Source: Rhodovastum atsumiense (GTDB lineage Bacteria > Pseudomonadota > Alphaproteobacteria > Acetobacterales > Acetobacteraceae). From it: a stretch of DNA of 64,000 nucleotides. The DNA lies in the NCBI RefSeq assembly GCF_937425535.1, contig NZ_OW485601.1:1514501-1578500 (forward strand), read 5' to 3'. The position numbers and the translations under genes were made by a program. Below are positions 57,548 through 64,000 of the stretch, one piece after another (position 1 is the stretch's first letter; each line of letters starts with the position of its first letter). The notes under the pieces are model-generated. The model searched no databases. It saw only the letters and a list, made by a program, of their open reading frames with translations, and was not told where the DNA came from.

Positions 57548-58174
57548 ATGCGACATCCCTTCGCCCTCTCACCTGCGATCCTGCTCGGTGCCGGCCTGCT
57601 GGCCGCACCGGCCTGGGCGCAGATGAGCGCTCCGGGCACCACCAACGGCGTGCTGACCGGGCCGGTGGTGAACACGCCCCAATCGAGCCAGGGCTCGAAG
57701 CGGCTGCCGCCGCCGGCCCTGCCCGGGGCCCGCACCGTCAATGCCGATCCCGCCCCGGCCGAGCGGCCGGCGCTGGACATGGCCCCGAACGAGGCGCTGT
57801 TCGACGCGGTGAACCGCGGCGACATCGCCTCGGCCCGCGATGCCGTCGCCCGCGGTGCCGATCCGCATGCCCGCAACGTGCTCGGGCTGACGCCGCTTGA
57901 GCTGTCGGTCGATCTTGGCCGCAACGACATCACCTTCCTGCTTCTCTCGCTGCGCGGCGCGGGCGGCGGCTCCGCGCCACCGCCGGAGGCGAAATCGGCC
58001 CATGCCGAACCGCGCCACGCCGCCCCCCGCCCCGAGCAGCGCCATGCCGCCGCACGGCCGGTCCCGGTGGCGACCGCAGCGCCGAAGCCGCCGCCGCGCG
58101 TGCAATATGCCGACACCCCCGGCACGCCCGTCCCCGCCGCCGGCTTCCTGGGCTTCGGCGGCGTCACGCGCTGA
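57548..58174 (+). CDS. Exported ankyrin-repeat protein
   Basis: A 208-residue protein from ATG 57548, 14 bases after tspO, with a signal peptide (ALSPAILLGAGLLAAPAWAQ). After a Pro/Ser-rich spacer it has one or two ankyrin repeats (about 80-140: NEALFDAVNRGDIASARDAV, GADPHARNVLGLTPLELSVD). The tail is Pro/Ala/His rich. It is probably a small periplasmic protein for protein-protein contact. Convergent with the S49 protease gene across a family B repeat. Confidence 0.85.
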   Translation: MRHPFALSPAILLGAGLLAAPAWAQMSAPGTTNGVLTGPVVNTPQSSQGSKRLPPPALPGARTVNADPAPAERPALDMAPNEALFDAVNRGDIASARDAVARGADPHARNVLGLTPLELSVDLGRNDITFLLLSLRGAGGGSAPPPEAKSAHAEPRHAAPRPEQRHAAARPVPVATAAPKPPPRVQYADTPGTPVPAAGFLGFGGVTR

Positions 58175-58193
58175 TCCGGGTGATAGTACCCTC

Positions 58194-58283
58194 GTAGGGC
58201 GGATAAGCGCAGCGCCATCCGCCATCGCAACGTTCCGTCAGGCAACCGGCTTGCGCTGGCGGACTGCGTCAGCCCGACCTCAC
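58194..58283. repeat. Family B repeat, copy 2
   Basis: Second copy of the repeat at 38851. The first 30 bases (from GTAGGGCGGATAAGCGCAGC at 58194) match it almost exactly, including the GGCGGA/TCCGCC stem. The right-hand part is more divergent. Again it lies between convergent genes. Confidence 0.8.
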
Positions 58284-58302
58284 TGATCCGGGCGGATCCG
58301 CG

Positions 58303-59088
58303 TCAGAACCGCGGCGTCGCCCGCGCCTCCGCCGCATCCAGCAGCGCCTCTGCCACCAGCCGCGGCAGTCGGCCAAGCATCCCGCGCTGGCGTGGGCGGA
58401 ACACCTGCGCCCGCGCCTTTTCGCCGCCGACCTCTTTGACCACGCTGTCAAGATCGCCGAGCCGGTCCACCAGCCCCAGCGCCACCCCGCGCTCGCCGAG
58501 CCAGAAGCTGCCGTCGAACAGCACCTCGTCCCCGGCCTTGAGCCGCCCGCCCCGCCGCGTGCGCACCCACGCCTTGAAGCGCTCGTGCAACTCGCCGATC
58601 AGCTCGTTGACGAAAGCGACGTCCTCGGCCCGTTCCGGGCTGAAGGGATCGAGCCGCGCCTTGTTCTGCCCGGCGGTGTAGAGCCGCCGTTGCACCCCCA
58701 GCCGTGCGATCGCCTGGTCGAAGCCAAAGCCGCCGCCGCGCACCCCGATCGAGCCAACCACGCTCATCGGGTTGGCGACGATCTCATCGGCGGCGCAGGC
58801 CAGCCAGTAACCGCCGGACGCCGCGGTCTCCTCGATCACCGCCACTACCCGCGCCTGCGTCTCCCCGGCCCGCCTGCGGATGCGCGCGGCGATCAGGTCC
58901 GACTGCACCGGCGAACCGCCGGGGCTGTCGATGTCCAGCACCACCGTGCCGCCCGCGCCGGCCGCGCGGAACGCCGCATCCACCAGCCGCCCGCAGGCAG
59001 CGATGTTGAGCGTGCCCACCCGCGCCGCGATCGCACCGTGCAACCGGATCACCGGAATGCGCCGGCCACGCCAGAACAACAGCCTCAC
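58303..59088 (-). CDS. S49-family serine protease (SppA/SohB-like)
   Basis: A 261-residue signal-peptide-peptidase-like protein. Catalytic Ser in EETAASGGYWLACAA (about 90) and Lys in TAGQNKARLDPFSPE (about 143). DIDSPGGSPVQSDLIA is the typical substrate strand. No membrane anchor is evident, so it is shorter than SppA and may be SohB-like. It begins at a GTG overlapping the amidohydrolase stop (GTGA), so the two are translationally coupled. Confidence 0.9.
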   Translation of the reverse strand: MRLLFWRGRRIPVIRLHGAIAARVGTLNIAACGRLVDAAFRAAGAGGTVVLDIDSPGGSPVQSDLIAARIRRRAGETQARVVAVIEETAASGGYWLACAADEIVANPMSVVGSIGVRGGGFGFDQAIARLGVQRRLYTAGQNKARLDPFSPERAEDVAFVNELIGELHERFKAWVRTRRGGRLKAGDEVLFDGSFWLGERGVALGLVDRLGDLDSVVKEVGGEKARAQVFRPRQRGMLGRLPRLVAEALLDAAEARATPRF

Positions 59089-60242
59089 GCTTCTCCCCCG
59101 TGCAGACGGTCGCGCACCAACGCCCGGAAATAGGCAACGATGCCCGGCAAGGCAGCATCGGCGAAGTCGTACTCCGGATTGTGCAACGGTGCGCTGTCGG
59201 TGCCGTTGCCGATGAAGGCGAAATTGCCGGGCACATGCGCAAGCAATTGCGCGAAATCCTCCGAGCCCATGATCGGGGCGGCCTCGCCGTCCACCGCCCC
59301 GGCCTTAAACGTCTCCCGCGCCGCGCGTAGCGCCGCCGCGGTGGGGCCAGGCGCGTTCACGGTGGGGACGAACTCCCGGCTGTAGGACAATTGCGCCGTG
59401 GCGCCATGTGCCAGCGCAGTGGCCTCGGCGATGCGCCGCAGCTCCGCCTCGATCGCCGCGGACACCTCCGGGCGGAAGCTGCGACAATCGCCGCGGATGC
59501 GCACCGTGGTGGGAATCACGTTGCGTGTGCCGTCGGTGAGGAACTCGGTGACCGAGACCACTGCCGGATCAACCGGATCCAGCCGGCGCGAAACCACCTG
59601 CTGCAAGGCCAGCACCACCGCGCTGCCCGCCAGGATCGGGTCCACCACCATGTGCGGGCGGGCGGCATGACCGCCACGACCGGTCACCGTGATCTCGAAA
59701 TTGTCCTCCGCCGCCATGACCGACCCGCACCGCGTACCGAACCAGCCGAGCGGGGCACCCGGCAGATTGTGGAAGCCGTACGCCTCGTCCATCGGGAAAC
59801 GCGCCAGCAACCCATCCGCCAGCATCGCCAGCATGCCCCTTCCATGCTCCTCGGCAGGCTGGAACAGGACATGCACGGTGCCGTCGAAATCTGGCGCCGC
59901 CGCCAGTGACGCCGCCACGCCGAGCAGGGCGGCGGTGTGGCCGTCATGGCCGCAGGCATGCATCCGGCCGGGGATGCAACTGCGATGCGGGCGATCGCCA
60001 TGCTCCTGGATCAGTAGCGCATCCATGTCGGCCCGCAAGGCAATCGTTCGTCTCCCCCTGCCGTTGCGCAGCGTGCCGACCACACCGGTGCCACCAACGC
60101 CGGTGACCACCTCCAGGCCGAAATCACGCAACAGCCCAGCGACGAAAGCGGCAGTCCCATGCTCCTCGAAACCCGTCTCAGGATGCGCATGCAAATGACG
60201 GCGCCAGGTCACCATTTCGGCGTGCAGATCTTTATGACTCAT
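59085..60242 (-). CDS. M20D amidohydrolase (hippurate/indole-acetyl-amino-acid hydrolase type)
   Basis: A 385-residue metallopeptidase from ATG 60242 that cleaves N-acyl amino acids. Metal-binding motifs: ALRADMDALLIQE, RMHACGHDGHTAAL and the acid/base region LFQPAEEHGRGM. The dimerisation domain has GRGGHAARPHMVVDP, and the C-terminal metal His is in GTDSAPLHNPEYDF. A repeat copy precedes its start. Coupled with the S49 protease gene. Confidence 0.92.
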   Translation of the reverse strand: MSHKDLHAEMVTWRRHLHAHPETGFEEHGTAAFVAGLLRDFGLEVVTGVGGTGVVGTLRNGRGRRTIALRADMDALLIQEHGDRPHRSCIPGRMHACGHDGHTAALLGVAASLAAAPDFDGTVHVLFQPAEEHGRGMLAMLADGLLARFPMDEAYGFHNLPGAPLGWFGTRCGSVMAAEDNFEITVTGRGGHAARPHMVVDPILAGSAVVLALQQVVSRRLDPVDPAVVSVTEFLTDGTRNVIPTTVRIRGDCRSFRPEVSAAIEAELRRIAEATALAHGATAQLSYSREFVPTVNAPGPTAAALRAARETFKAGAVDGEAAPIMGSEDFAQLLAHVPGNFAFIGNGTDSAPLHNPEYDFADAALPGIVAYFRALVRDRLHGGEA

Positions 60243-60255
60243 CTCGGCCCCATCG

Positions 60256-60372
60256 GGCCGCGCGGCGGCCCGTTCGCCAGGAGGCTTTGCCTCCTGGACC
60301 TCCACGTCGTGCGCAGGCACGCTTACGCGTGACGGGCCACAAGGCCCTTGGATCCCATTCTTGCGGGGATCA
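60256..60372. repeat. Hairpin repeat, family A, copy 6
   Basis: CCAGGAGGC/GCCTCCTGG (60277-60285, 60289-60297), then CGTCGTGCG-like and GGGCC/GGCCC elements to about 60350. It lies between the end of chrA and the start of the amidohydrolase on the same strand. Confidence 0.85.
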
Positions 60373-61563
60373 GCCTAGCGCGGCAGCAGCCAAACCGCCC
60401 AGTACGACCACCAGCCAGGGCGGCACCTGCCAGAACACCAGCGCAAGGAACGCCAGCAGCGTCAGGCCGAAATCCATCGGGGCAGCCACCGCGGAGGTCC
60501 AGACCGGGGTATAGAGCGCGGCCAGCAACAGTCCGACCACGGTCGCATTCACTCCGCGCAACGCCGCCTGCACCCCCGCGCGCCGGCGCAACCCGTCCCA
60601 GAACGGCAGCGTCCCCAGCAACAACAGCATCGAGGGCAGATAGATCGCGACCAGGCAGAACAGCCCCCCGGCGATCCCGGCCGGCGAGGGTCGCATCGCC
60701 GCCCCCAGATAGGCGGCGAAACTGAACAACGGCCCCGGCATCGCCTGCGCCGCGCCATAGCCCGCCAGGAAGCCGTCGTTCGAGATCCAGCCCGGCGGCA
60801 CCACGGATTGCTGCAACAACGGCAGCACCACATGCCCGCCACCGAAGACCAGCGCCCCCGCCCGATAGAACCGGTCGAACAGCGCCACCGCGTGCACGCC
60901 GGTCGCCCCGGCCAGCAACGGCAGGCCAACCAGCAGGACAACGAAGCCGGCCAGGGCCGCGACCGCCAGCCCCCGCGGCACGCCAATCGCCAGATGCCCC
61001 TGCACCGGGGCCACCGGTCCGGGCAACAACTGCCAGCCCAGCACGCCGCCGGTGACGATCGCACCGACCTGCCCGATCGCCGAAGGGATCATCAGCACCA
61101 CGACGGCCGCCACCACCGCCATGCTGACACGCAGCCGGTCGGGGCACAGCGTCCGCCCCATGTTCCAGACCGCCTGCGCCACCACCGCCACCGCGACCAG
61201 CTTGAGGCCGTGCAGCCAAATGGCATGGGCAACCTCGCCGGCCAGCGACACGCCCTGGGCGAAGGCCAGCATCAGCACCGCCGAGGGCAGCGTGAAACCG
61301 AGCCAGGCCGCCAGCCCCCCCGCCAGCCCCGCGCGCACCACCCCGATCGTGACAGCGGTCTGGCTGCTGGCCGGCCCGGGGAGGAACTGACAGAGCGCCA
61401 CGATATCGGCATAGCCCGCCTCGTCCAGCCAGCCCCGCCGCTCCACCAGCTCGGCGCGGAAATAGCCCAGATGCGCGACCGGACCGCCGAAGCTGGTGCA
61501 GCCCAGGCGCAGGAAGGCACGAAACACCTCGAGGACAGAGCCGCGCGGGACGGCCTCAGTCAT
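60370..61563 (-). CDS. chrA: Chromate transporter, long-chain form
   Basis: A 397-residue CHR-family transporter from ATG 61563, with two homologous halves. Half 1 has LGCTSFGGPVAHLGYFRAEL and LCQFLPGPASSQTAV. Half 2 has RAGALVFGGGHVVLPLLQ and GYGAAQAMPGPLFSFAAYLG. About ten membrane helices. It exports chromate and related sulfate-like anions in known examples. Overlaps the upstream EamA gene by eight bases. Confidence 0.93.
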   Translation of the reverse strand: MTEAVPRGSVLEVFRAFLRLGCTSFGGPVAHLGYFRAELVERRGWLDEAGYADIVALCQFLPGPASSQTAVTIGVVRAGLAGGLAAWLGFTLPSAVLMLAFAQGVSLAGEVAHAIWLHGLKLVAVAVVAQAVWNMGRTLCPDRLRVSMAVVAAVVVLMIPSAIGQVGAIVTGGVLGWQLLPGPVAPVQGHLAIGVPRGLAVAALAGFVVLLVGLPLLAGATGVHAVALFDRFYRAGALVFGGGHVVLPLLQQSVVPPGWISNDGFLAGYGAAQAMPGPLFSFAAYLGAAMRPSPAGIAGGLFCLVAIYLPSMLLLLGTLPFWDGLRRRAGVQAALRGVNATVVGLLLAALYTPVWTSAVAAPMDFGLTLLAFLALVFWQVPPWLVVVLGGLAAAALG

Positions 61564-62467
61564 GCGGCGGTGGCACGCCACGGCGTTCCGCCAGCACCAG
61601 CAGCAACCCCGCCGCCAGGATCAGCGCGGCGCCCAACCACACTGCCTGCGTCGGCACGTCGCCCCAGATCGCGTAGCCGAGCACGAAGGCCCAGAGCAGC
61701 GACGAATACTCCACCGTCGCCATCACCGTGGCCGGCGCATGGCGCGCCGCCTCGAAGATGCAGAACTGCCCGAGCCCACCCAACGCGGCACAGACCAGCA
61801 TCAACAGGAGCTGGCTGGCCTGCGGCGTCTGCCAGGTGAAGGCCGCGCCGATGCCGGTCACCACCATGAAGAACCCGTTCTGCCCCAGCATCTGCAGCAC
61901 CGAGGATTCGCGCCGCGCGATCCGCCGCATCAGGATCACGCCATAGCCCCACAGGCAGGCCGCCCCCAGCACCATCAGCGCCGGCCAGGACAGCCGCATG
62001 CCCAGCGGATCGCAGGCCACCAGCACGCCCGCGAAACCGATCAGGACCGAGATCAGCCGGGCCCGTGTGAGCCGCTCGCCCAGCAGCGGCGGCGCCATCA
62101 GCGTGGTCAGGATCGGCGCGGCGAAATAGAGCGTCAGCAACTGCGCCAGCGGCAAGCTGCGCGAGGCGGTGAAGAACAGCAGCCAGGCTCCCAGCAGCAG
62201 CGCCCCCCGCCCGATCATCGCCGCCCGCATCGGCGACGTGGCGGCCCGCACCAGCAGGTCGCGTCCACCGACCGCGACCAGGGTGACGCAGATCGTGGCA
62301 CTGCGCAGGAAGATGACCTGCCAGACCGGCAGCTCCGCGACCAGCCACTTCATGGTGGCGTCGTGAACGTTGAAGGCCCCGTAGGCGAGAACTCCGAGCC
62401 CGATCCCTACCGTCGTGCTGCCGCGCAAACCGCTCGCCCCTCGTCTTCTCGGCGGGGCTTGTAGCAT
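61556..62467 (-). CDS. EamA/DMT-superfamily permease
   Basis: A 303-residue drug/metabolite transporter from ATG 62467 (GGGGGA upstream) with ten helices and the internal duplication of EamA proteins (VHDATMKWLVAELPVWQVIF in the first half, ESSVLQMLGQNGFFMVVTGI in the second). Substrate unknown. It overlaps chrA, so the two are probably co-transcribed. Confidence 0.88.
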   Translation of the reverse strand: MLQAPPRRRGASGLRGSTTVGIGLGVLAYGAFNVHDATMKWLVAELPVWQVIFLRSATICVTLVAVGGRDLLVRAATSPMRAAMIGRGALLLGAWLLFFTASRSLPLAQLLTLYFAAPILTTLMAPPLLGERLTRARLISVLIGFAGVLVACDPLGMRLSWPALMVLGAACLWGYGVILMRRIARRESSVLQMLGQNGFFMVVTGIGAAFTWQTPQASQLLLMLVCAALGGLGQFCIFEAARHAPATVMATVEYSSLLWAFVLGYAIWGDVPTQAVWLGAALILAAGLLLVLAERRGVPPPHD

Positions 62468-62523
62468 TTCCCCCAAGGGTCGCCACGGGGGCGCGGCCCG
62501 CAATCACGACGTTCCCACGCGGG

Positions 62524-63813
62524 TCAGGGCAGCGACATCGCCGCCCCCTGCCCGCCTGCCCCGCCATCCGGCGCCCGCGACAGCGTCGCGTCGGCCCCGG
62601 GCACCCGCCCGGCCGACGACGCCACCGCGTCCCGGCGCAACGCCTCGATCGCCGCGAGCAACTCCGGCCCGTGTTCGGAAGCGGCCGCAAGGGTTTCGTT
62701 CTCTTCGAAGATCACCAGCTCCGCCGCATCGAGCAGTTCGCGCCGTTTCTGCGGATCCACCGCCTGGGTGCGACCATCCACCGGCGGATAGCGAAGATGT
62801 TTGTTCTTCCAGTAGAACCACATGTCGATCACCGGCGGACAGGCGACGCGCGCGAGCACCTCGTTCATCCTGAACAGGAAGCTGCCGCCGATCTCGGCGA
62901 TGCGGGCAGGCCGGCAGAGGGCCGGCGGATCGGCGTGATAGGTCAGCTCGGGCACGGGATAACGATCGTCCGGCCAGGCCAGATTGAGAATGTCGAGGAC
63001 ATCGCGATCGGAATCACGTGGACGGTCGGACATGCGCACATCCCAGCGGAACGGGGTCAGGAACGCAGCCCCTTCGCTCCGGTTCACCGCCTCGGTCAGC
63101 GCCTGCGCCACCAGCGCCGCGCCGAGCCAGTTCCAGTGAATGCCGCCACGGGGAAACAACGCGGGCGCGCCGGCGTCGCGTGCCGCGGTGACGACCGCCA
63201 CGCCGTCGAGAAAGCGCACGCCGTGGCGCTCAAGGGCCGCCCGCCACAGCCGCATCTTGCCGACGCGGTCCTCGGCCCCCGAGGGGCAACTGTACGAGCG
63301 CGGAATGACCTGCGGATACAGCGCGACCTTGGACGGCGTGATCACGTAGAGAAACGCCTGCCCGCGGCCGGTGAAGAAATCCTGCATCTGGCGCAGGCGG
63401 ATGGCCCAGTTCTCGGCCATCGGCGCGAAGCGGGCCAGGTCGCGCGCGCAGTACTCGCGCAGATAGATCGGTTGCAGCAGTTGCCGATCGCGGCCGATCA
63501 CCACGGCCGGATGCGGCGAGGTATCCAGCACCTGGTAATAAAGCTGCCCCTTCAGCCGGATCGCCGTCGCATAGACCGGCGAGAGCCGGCCCACCGCCTC
63601 GGAAATCTGGCGCTGGAAACGGTAGCTCAGGATATCCTGCATGCTGAGCTGCGGCGCGGCTTCCTGCAGCACCCCGGCGATGGTGTTCTTGGTGCGGAAG
63701 CGCAGCCTGGGCACGAGTTCCCCGACCGTGGTGTTCCATGTCAGGTAGAGCCACGGCAGCACCAGCACCGCGGCGCCGAGCAGGACCGGCAATCGGGACG
63801 CGAGACGGCGCAT
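62524..63813 (-). CDS. AlgJ/AlgX-type SGNH acyltransferase-like protein
   Basis: A 429-residue protein with an N-terminal anchor or signal (about 7-25, LPVLLGAAVLVLPWLYLT). The AlgX/AlgJ-like SGNH core includes FLYVITPSKVALYPQVIP, GGIHWNWLGAALVAQALTEA (the His position of the Asp-His dyad) and GGSFLFRMNEVLARVA (Ser of GGS). The Asp before His that is usual (DTHW) reads GIHW here. Such proteins O-acetylate alginate or other exported polysaccharides. It starts four bases after the MBOAT gene stop, so the two form an acetylation pair. Confidence 0.82.
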   Translation of the reverse strand: MRRLASRLPVLLGAAVLVLPWLYLTWNTTVGELVPRLRFRTKNTIAGVLQEAAPQLSMQDILSYRFQRQISEAVGRLSPVYATAIRLKGQLYYQVLDTSPHPAVVIGRDRQLLQPIYLREYCARDLARFAPMAENWAIRLRQMQDFFTGRGQAFLYVITPSKVALYPQVIPRSYSCPSGAEDRVGKMRLWRAALERHGVRFLDGVAVVTAARDAGAPALFPRGGIHWNWLGAALVAQALTEAVNRSEGAAFLTPFRWDVRMSDRPRDSDRDVLDILNLAWPDDRYPVPELTYHADPPALCRPARIAEIGGSFLFRMNEVLARVACPPVIDMWFYWKNKHLRYPPVDGRTQAVDPQKRRELLDAAELVIFEENETLAAASEHGPELLAAIEALRRDAVASSAGRVPGADATLSRAPDGGAGGQGAAMSLP

Positions 63814-63816
63814 GGT

Positions 63817-64000
63817 TCAGAACCGGAAATACAGGAACGGCGTGAAGGGATCGGCCACCGCCTTGCCGACCGCGCAGATGAACAGCACGGCCAGGCCGGT
63901 CTGCACGGCAAGGCCCAGGCGCGGCGCGGTGACGGCAAGGTCCCGCAGCCGCGCGAAGCCGGGCAGGCGCGGGGCGGCGCAGATCAGCGCGGCCGCCAGC
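63817..64000 (-). CDS. MBOAT-family O-acyltransferase, AlgI-like (C-terminal part only)
   Basis: About 60 codons on the minus strand, open to the window edge and ending at 63817 (RLGLAVQTGLAVLFICAVGK, ADPFTPFLYFRF). This is the usual C-terminus of AlgI-like membrane-bound O-acyltransferases, which pass acetyl groups across the inner membrane to AlgJ/AlgX. The N-terminal catalytic part, with the MBOAT His, is outside the window, so the call rests on the C-terminus and on the neighbouring gene. Confidence 0.75.
   Translation of the reverse strand, partial: LAAALICAAPRLPGFARLRDLAVTAPRLGLAVQTGLAVLFICAVGKAVADPFTPFLYFRF

Overview
This is a 64 kb piece of a high-GC chromosome, almost certainly from an alphaproteobacterium of the Rhodospirillales and most likely an Acetobacteraceae-like organism. 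The evidence is the gene content and order: dapD-dapE; truA-fmt-def; a small heat-shock protein followed by a DUF1150 protein; mreBCD-mrdA-rodA; ilvBNC near leuA; and MoxR-DUF58-DUF4159 divergent from DUF1285, NUDIX, DUF6111 and tRNA nucleotidyltransferase. Very short or overlapping gene junctions and frequent GTG/TTG starts also fit. No rRNA, tRNA, CRISPR array, prophage or intact insertion sequence was seen.

Layout. 0-5 kb: lysine biosynthesis (dapD, cut by the window edge, and dapE), two membrane proteins, then the opposing def-fmt-truA operon. 5-12 kb: hsp20 with DUF1150, an RhlE-like RNA helicase, a D-tartrate dehydratase (TarD), an ELM1-family protein and a 632-residue protein of unknown function. 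12-19.2 kb: an accessory and decaying region. It holds a broken CHASE2 receptor gene, a broken CHAT-protease gene, an intact DUF928 gene, a frameshifted two-partner-secretion transporter (TpsB), an AT-rich segment leading into an M8-like metalloprotease, and a PPK2 pseudogene. 19.3-24 kb: a bifunctional beta-oxidation protein, an FNR/FixK-type regulator with a palindrome in its promoter region, a DUF4337 protein and an RraA-family protein.

24-30 kb: the rod-shape operon mreB-mreC-mreD-mrdA-rodA. 30-38.7 kb: branched-chain amino acids. leuA sits behind a leucine-rich leader peptide and a hairpin (probable attenuator); miaA-ilvB-ilvN-ilvC run together on the minus strand; a D-2-hydroxyacid dehydrogenase and serB lie around them. 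39-48 kb: an HD hydrolase, an MFS permease, an EmrAB-type drug exporter, a small lipoprotein, an MsbA-like ABC exporter and a heptosyltransferase-like protein. 47.4-57 kb: cca, DUF6111, NUDIX and DUF1285 on the minus strand, divergent from the MoxR/DUF58/BatA-DUF4159/VWA-like operon. 57-64 kb: TspO, an ankyrin protein, an S49 protease coupled to an M20 amidohydrolase, EamA and ChrA transporters, and the edge of an alginate-type O-acetylation pair (AlgJ/X-like and AlgI).

Two families of hairpin-rich intergenic repeats occur. The larger has six copies, nearly all at the 3' ends of genes and four of them between convergent genes, so they may act as bidirectional terminators or mRNA 3' ends. The strongest leads are the decaying CHASE2/CHAT/DUF928/TpsB locus, the leuA leader, the hairpin repeats and the AT-rich metalloprotease island.
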